A stretch of DNA of 64,000 nt from Bacillota bacterium (lineage in GTDB: Bacteria > Bacillota > Clostridia > Acetivibrionales > DTU013), in the NCBI GenBank assembly GCA_023411645.1, contig JAEYON010000002.1, forward strand, positions 1 to 64,000, given 5' to 3'. Under the pieces are notes generated by a model that did not search any database, was not told the DNA's origin, and was given only the letters and a program-made list of their open reading frames with translations. The translations under genes and the position numbers were made by a program. Positions within the stretch are counted from its first letter, which is position 1, and each line of letters begins with the position of its first letter. This document shows, piece after piece, positions 54,442-63,150 of this stretch.

Positions 54442-55425
54442 TTATTCGCCAAGACCGTATGTATCAATATCCGCCTGAGTAATAGTCTTTGCGTCAAAAC
54501 CTTTCTCCTCGGAAATAACCTTCTTTTGAGCAAGCTTTTCGCCGGCTTCCAGTTTCTTTATCATATCTTCAATTACAGCGGCCTGGAAGGGGCTGCACTG
54601 ACCATCATAGTTCCAATTGCCTGCAAGCAGTTCTCTTAGTGCCCACTTGTTGCAATCGAAGCCCATTACAACAACATCCTTGCCAACGCCGTGAGTGATA
54701 CCGGCTTCATCCAACGCTGCAACAGCGCCCTTTGCCATACCATCATTTTCGGCATAGATAACATTGAATTTTTCCTTGGAATTAATTACTGATTCTACAA
54801 TTTTCTTAGCCGTGGCTTCATCCCAGGTAGCAGTCTGCTGTATAACCTTTTTCATAGTTCCAGCTGCAAATTCTGCGTCTAACGCGGCTGTACGGCCAAT
54901 CTGTGCATCGGAACCCATTGCGCCCTGAATGTGAATAACATTGTACTCAGATAATTTCTGATCCTTCAGCCAATTTACAGCTGTAGTTCCTTGATTAGCC
55001 ATGTCGGAAACAACGGCAGCTTCATACAGGCTTTCATCAACATTCATCATACGGTCAAACAGGAACACTTTAATGCCGGCTTCCTTAGCGCTTTTAAGAA
55101 CGGTGTCCCAACCATCTGTAGCCGCGGCTGAGATAAGAAGATAGTCTACACCGTCAGTGACAAACTGAGCGGCTGCATTTAACTGTTCATCATTCTTAAG
55201 GCTGTAGAAAGTGGAGACCTTGTACCCCTTTGCTTCAGTGAAAACTTTTTCAAAGTCTGCTACATTCGCCGCACGATATCCGGACTCAGACGGCGGATTG
55301 TTGACGATACCAATTTTAATGGTTCCTTTGTCAGCAGTTTTGGATGCCGCCGGTGCTTTCTCGCTGCATGCGCACAATCCAACCACCAGTGTCACAACAA
55401 GGAGAATCATAATTAATTTTTTCAT
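54442..55425 (-). CDS. Sugar-binding lipoprotein of the ABC transporter (YtfQ-like)
   Basis: A 327-residue periplasmic-binding-protein-like lipoprotein. The signal peptide MKKLIMILLVVTLVVGLCAC ends in a lipobox (Cys at 18 or 20). The mature part has the ribose/galactose-binding fold: FYSLKNDEQLNAAAQFV, VKVFLFDRMM-like strand, VIHIQGAMGSDAQIGRTAAL and IYAENDGMAKGAVAALDEAG. The GSxAQIGRT pattern is the YtfQ/galactofuranose type. It delivers substrate to the importer encoded downstream. Ribosome binding site GGGAGGAAGG; upstream in-frame start at 55443 rejected. Confidence 0.92.
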   Translation of the reverse strand: MKKLIMILLVVTLVVGLCACSEKAPAASKTADKGTIKIGIVNNPPSESGYRAANVADFEKVFTEAKGYKVSTFYSLKNDEQLNAAAQFVTDGVDYLLISAAATDGWDTVLKSAKEAGIKVFLFDRMMNVDESLYEAAVVSDMANQGTTAVNWLKDQKLSEYNVIHIQGAMGSDAQIGRTAALDAEFAAGTMKKVIQQTATWDEATAKKIVESVINSKEKFNVIYAENDGMAKGAVAALDEAGITHGVGKDVVVMGFDCNKWALRELLAGNWNYDGQCSPFQAAVIEDMIKKLEAGEKLAQKKVISEEKGFDAKTITQADIDTYGLGE

Positions 55426-55646
55426 ACTTCGCCTTCCTCCCAAAATACTAATTTGTTTTGAAGATATATCTTCCTATTTACTTATATCATATAGGTAAAA
55501 TGGTAAACAATACCTGGGAAAGAATACGGTAAGAATTTTAACTATTCGGGTAAAAAAGTGAACATTGGGAGTTTCATACTCTGACAAAGCAAATAGATCG
55601 TAATATTTTAAACATAATATTAAAAAAACGACCCTTAAAAAATGTC

Positions 55647-56642
55647 TCAGTATTTCCTGACTGCAATCATTTCAGACGTGATTGTGAAGCAGTCAAACTG
55701 CATCTCTTCGATATATTTTTCGCGCTCAATCGCCTCTCCGCGCTGCAACCGCTTGATTATTTCGTCAACATAAGGACCCTGTAGAGGATTGCATTCCACA
55801 TCCAAAGCGATTTTTCCCTCAATGCAGTATTCAAGCGCAAGTTTTGTCGCGTCGAACGAGATTACAATTACGCCGTTGTCCGCGTTACATTTTAGTCCGG
55901 CCTCTTCCATTGCATCGATCGCGCCAAGTGCCGCTCCGTCGTTCTCGCAGTATACGACATCGATGTCTTTTGTTTGTTTTAGAATTTTAACCATCACTTC
56001 GTAACTCTTGGCTCTGGTAAAATCACCGCATTCCTGGGCAATCATTTCCCAGTTGGGATGTCGTTCAATCGCTTGCTCCAGCGCAGTCGTCCGGCCAATC
56101 TGTGCTGCCGAGCCTATCGTTCCCTGGATGTCGACGATTCGAATGGGTTCTGTCTCTCTTCCCTGTTTTTTCAGCAAATTCTCCAGCCACCGGACGGCTT
56201 TTTCGCCCTCTTCCCGGAAATTCGAGCCTATGTACGCCGTAATAAGGTCTTTGTCTTTCTCTTCTATATCACGGTCAATCATGATGACAGGTATTCCGGC
56301 TTCCTTAGCTTCCTGCAGAACAGCTCTCCAGCCTGTTTTGACTTTTGGAGAGAACACAATGTAGTCTACGTCCTGCTGTATAAAAGTTCGAATTGCCCGG
56401 ATTTGATTTTCCTGTTCCTGCCTGGCGTCATCAAATATCAAATCGTAACCGTTTTCTTCAGACAGCGCCGCCTTAACACTCTCGGTGTTTTCTACCCGCC
56501 ACTCAGATTCAGCGCCGACTTGCGAAAACCCGACCACTATCAGTTTATCCTTGTCATCATCCACCATGCTCCTTGCATCTTTTACACAGCCGCAAAGCAA
56601 AACTGCAATACAGGCTGCTATAGCAAGCTTTCTTACTTTCAT
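55647..56642 (-). CDS. Second YtfQ-like binding lipoprotein, probably the sensory partner of the two-component system
   Basis: A 331-residue lipoprotein (MKVRKLAIAACIAVLLCGC, lipobox Cys) of the same fold as the transporter's binding protein, with QGTIGSAAQIGRTTAL and YCENDGAALGAIDAM. It lies directly downstream of the histidine kinase (46 bases after its stop codon... gap 56643-56708) and upstream of the transporter genes. In clostridial xylose sensing, XylFII, a binding protein beside a LytS kinase, detects the sugar outside the cell; the same arrangement here suggests signalling, not transport. Low identity to the first binding protein argues against a recent duplication. Confidence 0.88.
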   Translation of the reverse strand: MKVRKLAIAACIAVLLCGCVKDARSMVDDDKDKLIVVGFSQVGAESEWRVENTESVKAALSEENGYDLIFDDARQEQENQIRAIRTFIQQDVDYIVFSPKVKTGWRAVLQEAKEAGIPVIMIDRDIEEKDKDLITAYIGSNFREEGEKAVRWLENLLKKQGRETEPIRIVDIQGTIGSAAQIGRTTALEQAIERHPNWEMIAQECGDFTRAKSYEVMVKILKQTKDIDVVYCENDGAALGAIDAMEEAGLKCNADNGVIVISFDATKLALEYCIEGKIALDVECNPLQGPYVDEIIKRLQRGEAIEREKYIEEMQFDCFTITSEMIAVRKY

Positions 56643-56708
56643 GCCTTCATCTCCCTGATACATGATATATCTCTCTAATTTAATGTTGTGTTAGCAAAAC
56701 ATGTTCAC

Positions 56709-58154
56709 TTACCCTCCAGACTCTTCGGCCGTCTGCATTGGAATTGTTACAATAATCCTTGTACCGATATCCGGTTCACTTTCCACGGATAAGCCATATT
56801 CTGCCCCAAACAGTATTTGAATTCTTTGGTGAACAGCCCTCAGCCCGAAACCTTCACGACTTCCGTTTTCCAGAGATGCCCGCACCTCACTCAGGCGTTC
56901 CTGAGTCATACCTGGCCCATCATCCGCCACCTCAAGAATCATACATTCGTTAAGAGTTCTGCCGGTCACTCGGATAAAGCCTTTACGGCGTCTGTTTTTA
57001 ATTCCGTGATACAGCGCGTTTTCTACCAGCGGCTGCAGTGTGAGCTTAGGCAGGATGAAATATTTCAGCTTCTCAGGGATGTCAATTTCATATTCCATCA
57101 GGTCTCGGTAACGCATCTGCTGAATTTCCAAATAACTTCGAATATGCTGTTCTTCCTCCGCCAGGGAAATGACATTCTTTCCGCGACTTAGAGAAAACCG
57201 GAAATAATTCGAAAGACTGCTGACCATTGTGACCGCTTCACTAATTTCTCCTGACTCAATCAGCCAGATTATAGCATCAAGAGTGTTATATAGAAAATGT
57301 GGATTGATCTGTGCCTGCAGCAACGCCAACTCAGTACGCCGGCGCTGCTTTTCCTGATCAGCGTTTTTTTCCATTAGCCGTTTCAGGTGCCCAACCATGC
57401 TCTCTATGCCATCTGTAAGGAGCTGCACTTCCTCCACATCGGCCTGTATCGGTTCGCATACCAGCAGACTGCCCTTACCAATCGCTTCCAGGCGCTCACA
57501 AATCCTGTCGATCGGATCAACAATCCTGCCGCTTAGCTTTCTTGACTTGGTCAGAAGAAAATTCAGCAGCACCAGTGACAAAATAACAACGATACTGATC
57601 AGAACGATCATGTTCCTGATCATGGTCATCTGCAAAGCATCCAGATGCACCGCCTCGTAATACAGATATGTATACATGTACTCCTGAATCAGGTCCGTCA
57701 GGATATAGACATTGTTTTCCAGTTGATCCTCACGGGAATTGTACTCCTGCGTTTCAGCGATTTGATTGATTTTGTCTTCAAGATTGTGGCACAGGTTCAG
57801 AACACTGCTGATGGATCGGAGACTGTCCTTTTCTGTCGTCGTATCGATCAGCTTTCGCGCTATTGTCTCCGCAGTTTGAACCTCTTTAATCGGCAGGCCA
57901 TCTGAGTATTGACTCCCGATTACATAATAGTACATTTTTAAATCGACATCGTCCTTGAAGTTTCGGTTGAAATCCGATGCTGTTGTGACGTTATTTAGGA
58001 TCGCATTATATTGCAGCGCATACCCGATCCCAATGGACGCGATTGCGATGATTACAATCGTCAGCGGTACTGTGACGATCAGGATCATATTCCAGAGCTT
58101 GCTCTGCATGGTCATTTTCCCGTTTTTCGCCTTCTGACGGAAATAATTAATCAC
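56709..58154 (-). CDS. Sensor histidine kinase, LytS/YesM type
   Basis: A 481-residue membrane kinase: helix 1 (about 22-48), an extracellular region of about 130 residues, helix 2 (about 180-201), HAMP-like linker, and the His_kinase domain with phosphoacceptor His286 in INPHFLYNTLDAI, then the ATP-binding lobe (PLVENALYHGIKNR, VADDGPGM, GFGLRAVHQRIQ). The small extracellular part has no known sugar-binding fold, which fits sensing through the neighbouring binding lipoprotein. It overlaps the response-regulator gene by four bases (ATGA). Confidence 0.92.
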   Translation of the reverse strand: MINYFRQKAKNGKMTMQSKLWNMILIVTVPLTIVIIAIASIGIGYALQYNAILNNVTTASDFNRNFKDDVDLKMYYYVIGSQYSDGLPIKEVQTAETIARKLIDTTTEKDSLRSISSVLNLCHNLEDKINQIAETQEYNSREDQLENNVYILTDLIQEYMYTYLYYEAVHLDALQMTMIRNMIVLISIVVILSLVLLNFLLTKSRKLSGRIVDPIDRICERLEAIGKGSLLVCEPIQADVEEVQLLTDGIESMVGHLKRLMEKNADQEKQRRRTELALLQAQINPHFLYNTLDAIIWLIESGEISEAVTMVSSLSNYFRFSLSRGKNVISLAEEEQHIRSYLEIQQMRYRDLMEYEIDIPEKLKYFILPKLTLQPLVENALYHGIKNRRRKGFIRVTGRTLNECMILEVADDGPGMTQERLSEVRASLENGSREGFGLRAVHQRIQILFGAEYGLSVESEPDIGTRIIVTIPMQTAEESGG

Positions 58155-59767
58155 TTCTTATCTCCTCTGCGATATTCACTGGGCGAGCAGCCTGTAACCT
58201 TTCTGAACACAAAGCTGAAATAATGCGGGTCCTTGTACCCGACTGCAAACGCGATCTCGCCAGAGCGCTTGTCCGTTTGCCGGAGCATGTGCTTAGCCTC
58301 CTCGATCCGTTTGCCGGTAAGATACTCAATAAAGGTTAGCCCAACTTCCTGGCTAAAAATTGCTGAAAAGTAGTTCGGGCTTATGTTCACTTTCTTTGCC
58401 GCTCTGTCCAGCGACATCGACTCTTCATAATAATGCCTGTCGATGAACTCGATAGCCTGGTTAAGCAGATCTCGCTGCTGCTTTTTGCTTTCGCTGTCGC
58501 GCAGCCCGATTACATGCCGCATAACCTGGCGTATGTAGTCACGTGTATCCTCCGTGGTCGAAACACTGTTATTGGGCCGAAGCTCCGGCGACCAGAAGCT
58601 GTCTGAACGGCAGCCGATAGATTCAAGGTACTCAGTAGCTGCGAAGTAAACAGTCATAGCCAGATACCTGCGGAACAACGAAATGGAAACATCTCCACCT
58701 TCAGCACTTTGCAGCAGTTGATCAGTAAAACGGTCAATTTCTTCATCAGTTCCGTTGCTTAAAAAATGATAAATAAGCTCTTGATTAATTTCCCTTTTAC
58801 ATGTATCCAATCCCGGAATGTTCTTATCTCTAAAACCCCTGATACTCTCTTCCGAGAGGATGTGCTCCTGCGGGCAAAGATAACGATAGGATAAGATACG
58901 GCTCACCTCCGAAAAACAGGCAGGAATGGAAGCAAGGCGGGAGACTGGTGTACCGCATGCGATATGCCAGTTTATATCGTTTCCTGCAATGTCACAGCAG
59001 TTCTTAATACTTTGTATGCACTCATCGGTCCGCCTTGTGATATCATCCTGTTCACCTTTTACTAAAATGGCGTAGATTGTGACATTCCAGATAAACAGAA
59101 TCAATTCCGGATGGCCGGCGATAAACTGCCTGATCTTGTCATGTATCATTGCAAGGGCGTCCGTATAGCCCTCAGGCGCGCTTCCGTCATATCCAGCACT
59201 ATTAAGTGAAAACAGCACGATGTTGTAGAATGGAGCGTTTACATCAATGTTCAGAGTCTTAGCAGTCTCGGATATTTCCAGGACGCTTAGAGCACCGGTG
59301 ACAATTTGCTCAAAAAACCTCCGGCGCGCAAACGTTTCATACTCTTGGACTTCCCGCTCGAACATTGCAAGGTACTCCTGCTGCTGTTGTTCGGCTTCAA
59401 TTTTCTTATGCAGCTCAATCAGGATCTCAACCATTTTTCCCTTAACGATCGGCTTGAGCAGGTATTGTTCTACTCCCATGCTCATAGCCTGCTGTGCATA
59501 GGAAAAATCATCGTGTCCGCTGACAATGATGATTTTTGTCCTGGGCAGTTCCTTCCGGACTAGCTCAATCAGCGCAAGTCCGTCCATAAACGGCATTTTA
59601 ATATCTGTAATCAGAAGATCGGGTTGTATCTGACGAATCAAAGGCAGTGCGAGTTCTCCATCCGGAGCGTCACCTGCAAAATGAAAGCCATATTGCTCCC
59701 AAGGAATGTTCTTGCGTATGCCTTCCCGCACCACAATCTCATCCTCGACAAGAAAGACCTTGAACAT
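58151..59767 (-). CDS. Response regulator with AraC-type output domain (YesN-like)
   Basis: A 538-residue regulator. Receiver domain residues 1-120 with Asp9, the phospho-acceptor Asp55 (LITDIKMPFMDG) and Lys105 (YLLKP); a long unassigned middle region; and a C-terminal AraC pair of helix-turn-helix motifs (about 435-535, MSLDRAAKKVNISPNYFSAIF and IAFAVGYKDPHYFSFVFRKVTG). It should activate the transporter and binding-protein genes downstream when phosphorylated. First gene of the unit, with its own promoter and GGGGAG ribosome binding site. Confidence 0.93.
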   Translation of the reverse strand: MFKVFLVEDEIVVREGIRKNIPWEQYGFHFAGDAPDGELALPLIRQIQPDLLITDIKMPFMDGLALIELVRKELPRTKIIIVSGHDDFSYAQQAMSMGVEQYLLKPIVKGKMVEILIELHKKIEAEQQQQEYLAMFEREVQEYETFARRRFFEQIVTGALSVLEISETAKTLNIDVNAPFYNIVLFSLNSAGYDGSAPEGYTDALAMIHDKIRQFIAGHPELILFIWNVTIYAILVKGEQDDITRRTDECIQSIKNCCDIAGNDINWHIACGTPVSRLASIPACFSEVSRILSYRYLCPQEHILSEESIRGFRDKNIPGLDTCKREINQELIYHFLSNGTDEEIDRFTDQLLQSAEGGDVSISLFRRYLAMTVYFAATEYLESIGCRSDSFWSPELRPNNSVSTTEDTRDYIRQVMRHVIGLRDSESKKQQRDLLNQAIEFIDRHYYEESMSLDRAAKKVNISPNYFSAIFSQEVGLTFIEYLTGKRIEEAKHMLRQTDKRSGEIAFAVGYKDPHYFSFVFRKVTGCSPSEYRRGDKK

Positions 59768-59869
59768 ATCGTCTCCCCTTCACATATTCGACAAAGAAAG
59801 AGAAAACAACATATTGCTTTCTCCCCTAACAGACATGTCATTCATTTCTTTTCATTGGTAACATTAAAA

Positions 59870-59898
59870 ATTATATACAATTTTACTCTAATCTGCAA
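59870..59898 (-). promoter_or_regulatory. Predicted promoter of the two-component/transport unit
   Basis: TTGCAG (59898-59893) and TATAAT (59875-59870) on the minus strand with 17-base spacing, about 100 bases before the response-regulator start codon. Confidence 0.72.
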
Positions 59899-59939
59899 TT
59901 ATTTTTTGATAACATCATAATCATGATAAAGATTTGTGT

Positions 59940-60707
59940 TTACATATGCCTGGCAACCTGACGGCCTAAGAAATCAAAGAAACGGCCCAAAAGCTTTTTT
60001 ATTGGCCCTAACGATATTTCATAATAATAATCAGACTCAAACCAACCTTTTTCATTGAAATAGTAATAGTCATAGTACATAACATTAACATTCTGAATGC
60101 CGCTCCGTCCAATTCTGAATAACATAAATCTGAAGAGAGAAGGAGTAGGCGGTGTCTTTCGAATCAGGTCCATATAAAACCGTTCAGAGCAGCTTCTGAC
60201 TTTTTGCCCTAATTTTTTTCTCTGACCCTCGGACATCGGATCCAATGTCCAAATGCAACAACCCTTAGTCACATTAAACCCCAGGTTTTCACCTGCACCC
60301 TCAAGATATTTTCGTATTTTTTCTCCTACTGGAATACCCTGTGTAATTATTGCAGTAAAGGTCTTGCCAAAGAATCTTGGCCTGTGGAATATAAAGGCAA
60401 TACGGTCCAAAAAGTTCTTCATGCGAGCTGAAACCTGATATGCGTAACTTGGCGTGGCAAATATAACTCCATCAGAATTTTCTATCTTCTCAAGCAGTAC
60501 GTCCCTGTCATCCTTTAGCGGACAAAACCCTTCTCCCTTATCAAAGCACAAGCAGCAGCCCTGACAAAACTTCAAATTATACTCACTTAGGAAAACATAC
60601 TCGAAGTTGATCTCCTCATGCCGCTTTATGTTTTTCTCAAATTCCTGAATAGCCTGATAAGTTGCTTTTTTTCGGGCGCTTCCAATAAAAGCGGTTACTT
60701 TTTTCAT
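59940..60707 (-). CDS. Iron-sulfur flavoprotein / NADPH-dependent FMN reductase family
   Basis: A 255-residue flavodoxin-fold protein: FIGSARKKATYQAI at the FMN phosphate loop and TPSYAYQVSARMKNFLDRI at the isoalloxazine loop. An insertion CQGCCLCFDKGEGFCPLKDD matches the Cys cluster of Isf-type iron-sulfur flavoproteins, so it may carry a 4Fe-4S cluster. It probably handles quinones, xenobiotics or oxidative stress with one- or two-electron transfer. A large palindrome overlaps its promoter, indicating a dedicated repressor not in the window. The start at 60707 uses GAGGTGAT; the GTG at 60719 is the alternative. Confidence 0.87.
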   Translation of the reverse strand: MKKVTAFIGSARKKATYQAIQEFEKNIKRHEEINFEYVFLSEYNLKFCQGCCLCFDKGEGFCPLKDDRDVLLEKIENSDGVIFATPSYAYQVSARMKNFLDRIAFIFHRPRFFGKTFTAIITQGIPVGEKIRKYLEGAGENLGFNVTKGCCIWTLDPMSEGQRKKLGQKVRSCSERFYMDLIRKTPPTPSLFRFMLFRIGRSGIQNVNVMYYDYYYFNEKGWFESDYYYEISLGPIKKLLGRFFDFLGRQVARHM

Positions 60708-60746
60708 TGAATGAATCACCTCACAGCCTTGCTGCTTTCAAAAATA

Positions 60747-60786
60747 AATAACATGAATGAATTGCATTATATTCACTCATGTTATT
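60747..60786. promoter_or_regulatory. 40-base palindromic operator over the flavoprotein promoter
   Basis: Arms AATAACATGAATGAAT (60747-60762) and ATTCACTCATGTTATT (60771-60786) are inverted copies with 15 of 16 matches around an 8-base centre. The centre overlaps a TATAAT box on the minus strand (60771-60766). An adjacent dyad CATGTTA-TTG-TAACATG (60778-60794) repeats the same half-site. The pattern suits a TetR- or MarR-type repressor. Confidence 0.75.
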
Positions 60787-60864
60787 GTAACATGTTCATA
60801 TTTTCCAGTCAATCAGCGGTCTTTTTAATATACAACAGTCTTTTCATCAGTATGCGACAGTCTT

Positions 60865-62040
60865 TTAGTATCCAAGCAGAACAGCCAGGTCATACAGGTA
60901 TCCGATCAGAATACCGCCTCCCAGCATCAAACCGATATACAGTGAGACCACCCGTTTTTTCATAAAGGCCGAGATTCCTGCGATGACCCAGGCGCTTGTC
61001 CCGGATCCGGTGATCATAAACGCCATCATGGCTCCTCCGCCCGCACCGCTGGCCATTAGGACCTGAACAAGAGGTATTGCACCTTCTCCGCTGATATAGA
61101 GCGGCAGGCCGATGAGAGCTGCCAAAGGTACGGAAAAGACACTCTCAGCACTAAAAAGTGTAACAATGTACTCCGTCGGAATAAATGAGTTAATCATGTA
61201 TCCTACGGCAACAAAAACCGCAAAGTATAATAGTATTTGCTTCAGACCTATTTGTACGACTGCATCGCCGATTTCCCGCAGCTTAAGCTGCTTCAGAAAG
61301 AGGGCTGAATTGCTCTTACCTTTTAGCGAGCCGGTGCGATTTGATTTATCACTATCAGTACAGCAGGTTAAAGAGACTGCCGTATCGGCGGCTCCACCGC
61401 ACCCGCACGTTACAGGCTGTGCAACGACGGTTTTGCCACACCCGCAGGACACGAGCTTCTCAACAGACAGCTCACCCTGACAGCATGACAATACTGCTTC
61501 TTCCCCAGACTCGTGCAGCAGCATTTCATCATTACCGCACCCGCACGAATCTGCTCTTGCAACACTCGAGAAGCGTGTCTGATTATCAAAGGAGGTTGTT
61601 CTTCTTTGAATCACGTGAGTAATAAATCCTGACCCAAGTCCGATGATGGCCGATGCGACTGCCATTGCAACTGCAAACCTGAATCCGATTAAACCCGTGA
61701 GCATAATGAATCCGTCCGGGCTCATAAGCGGAGAAGAAGTCAGGAACGCCATAATCGGCCCCCAAGGCAGAGTAGTTGTCAGTAAACCGATAATTACTGC
61801 CATTGTCCCGCAGGAACAAAGCGGTGTAAAAGCACCAAATGCTACACTGGCCAGTATCGATACCTTTGTCCTTTTCATCAGCACTTTTTTGAGCTTCTCT
61901 GTGTCAACAAAGACCTTCATAAGCGCAGCAGTAATAATTGCCAACGTTAACGGAAGCCAGTTGTGGTAAACGCTCGTAAGGACATTCTCAAAAACGCCGA
62001 CCATTAGCTTTGATAAAAATTGAATTACTTTTTCTTCCAT
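60865..62040 (-). CDS. Permease with Cys-rich loop (DUF318/ArsP-like, SO_0444-type metal efflux)
   Basis: A 391-residue permease with two halves of about four helices each and the repeated family motif: FTPLCSCGTMAVIIGLL and TSSPLMSPDGFIML in the first half, LPLYISGEGAIPLVQVLMASG in the second. The central cytosolic loop (about residues 165-250) has three CGCG motifs and two CC pairs, a clear soft-metal binding region. Related proteins export arsenicals or Cu/Zn. A SigZ-like sigma factor with a Cys-rich tail is directly upstream and may control it. The start at 62040 has AAGGATG upstream; 62073 is possible. Confidence 0.85.
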   Translation of the reverse strand: MEEKVIQFLSKLMVGVFENVLTSVYHNWLPLTLAIITAALMKVFVDTEKLKKVLMKRTKVSILASVAFGAFTPLCSCGTMAVIIGLLTTTLPWGPIMAFLTSSPLMSPDGFIMLTGLIGFRFAVAMAVASAIIGLGSGFITHVIQRRTTSFDNQTRFSSVARADSCGCGNDEMLLHESGEEAVLSCCQGELSVEKLVSCGCGKTVVAQPVTCGCGGAADTAVSLTCCTDSDKSNRTGSLKGKSNSALFLKQLKLREIGDAVVQIGLKQILLYFAVFVAVGYMINSFIPTEYIVTLFSAESVFSVPLAALIGLPLYISGEGAIPLVQVLMASGAGGGAMMAFMITGSGTSAWVIAGISAFMKKRVVSLYIGLMLGGGILIGYLYDLAVLLGY

Positions 62041-62200
62041 AGAGATTCTACATCCTTTCTTTATTGAACTCATTCCTTAAGACGACAGTCCAGGAAAAAG
62101 GACGCAGAAATCTTTCTTTTTTCCGATTTTGACACATCGAAACAGAGAAGTCATATAGGGTAGTGGGTACTTTGCACGGATACGGATCTTTGTAGTTGGG

Positions 62201-62788
62201 TCAATTACTCTCACAGCAGCAACAGTGAGGATAATAGTCAATAATAGTGCCATAACGATCGAATTCGAAATGACAGCATCTCATCAGGATGTCTCTGAGC
62301 ATCTGCCTTCCCCGCTGTACTCTGGACTTTGCTCCTGAGACTGATATGCCAAGCCTATCGGCAAGTTCCTTCTGGGATACGCCCTCAAACTCAACCAGTA
62401 AAAGAGCATGCGAATATTTTTCAGGAAGTTGTTCTATCATATTCATAAGGCCTGACGCAATCTCTTGATTCGGATTTTCCACTAGAGCTTCCGATTGATT
62501 TTCCAAATAACGATCTTCCTCTATACACGCTTGAAAATGATCGGCGGTTAATTCCTCAGTTTTGATTTTATTTTTACGATAATAATCAATTATTGTATTG
62601 CGTGCAATCTGATATACCCAGCTTCGCAGTTTTGTCTCGTCCTCGATCGAAGAAATACTTTTATGAATCTTTACAAAAATATCCTGTAGAATATCCTCCA
62701 CATTCGAACTGTTAGATACCCGGCGTCCAATGAAGACCCGAAGAGATGAACTGAAATCTTTCCAAACTTTTTCTGAGCTTAGCTTCAT
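62201..62788 (-). CDS. sigZ: SigZ-like ECF sigma factor with Cys-rich C-terminal tail
   Basis: A 195-residue ECF sigma factor: region 2 (NVEDILQDIFVKIHKSI, LRSWVYQIARNTIIDYYRK) and region 4 (QLPEKYSHALLLVEFEGVSQ, LADRLGISVSGAKSRVQRGR). After region 4 a 26-residue tail RCCHFEFDRYGTIIDYYPHC ends in further Cys residues, characteristic of SigZ-type factors and suggestive of direct metal or redox sensing, since no anti-sigma gene is adjacent. It is followed by the Cys-rich permease, its likely target. The start at 62788 has GGGTGG upstream. Confidence 0.87.
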   Translation of the reverse strand: MKLSSEKVWKDFSSSLRVFIGRRVSNSSNVEDILQDIFVKIHKSISSIEDETKLRSWVYQIARNTIIDYYRKNKIKTEELTADHFQACIEEDRYLENQSEALVENPNQEIASGLMNMIEQLPEKYSHALLLVEFEGVSQKELADRLGISVSGAKSRVQRGRQMLRDILMRCCHFEFDRYGTIIDYYPHCCCCESN

Positions 62789-62828
62789 GTTAACCACCCA
62801 TACTGTTTCCAAGCTTCTTTCAGTTATA

Positions 62829-63134
62829 TTATGGTTCTTCGCCTGATTTCACCGGCGTTTTTCCATTCGTTCCGGAATCGGATCCATCCTTTGGTTTATC
62901 CTGTTTGGTTTTACTCTGCTCAATTTTGGTCTGTTTGGGTTTACTCTGTTCCGCCTTAGCAGGATTAGCTGCCTTCGATGATGTTAGTTCTGCAGAAGCT
63001 GTAACAGCAGGTCTGTTCACAATCCGCGAGTCCTGTGAAAAGTTTATCGCGCAAACTGTTATTACTGCCATCAGAAATACAGTTCCAAATGTATAATATA
63101 ATCTGCCTGCGACAGATTTTCTGTTCTTACTCAT
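62829..63134 (-). CDS. Small membrane-anchored protein with Lys/Gln/Pro-rich tail
   Basis: A 101-residue protein: short basic N-terminus, one hydrophobic helix (LYYTFGTVFLMAVITVCAIN, about residues 12-31) and a low-complexity extracellular tail built from imperfect units such as EQSKPKQTK and EQSKTKQDK. I do not recognise a family. The ribosome binding site GGAGAAGGG supports translation, and its place directly after yqeK suggests co-transcription. The charged tail could contact the wall; this is inference. Confidence 0.7.
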   Translation of the reverse strand: MSKNRKSVAGRLYYTFGTVFLMAVITVCAINFSQDSRIVNRPAVTASAELTSSKAANPAKAEQSKPKQTKIEQSKTKQDKPKDGSDSGTNGKTPVKSGEEP

Positions 63135-63150
63135 GTACCCTTCTCCGTTT

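Noticed and set aside
55647..56642. Recent duplicate of the transporter binding protein
   Set aside because: The two lipoproteins share fold and short motifs but differ along most of their length, so they are separate family members, not a recent copy.
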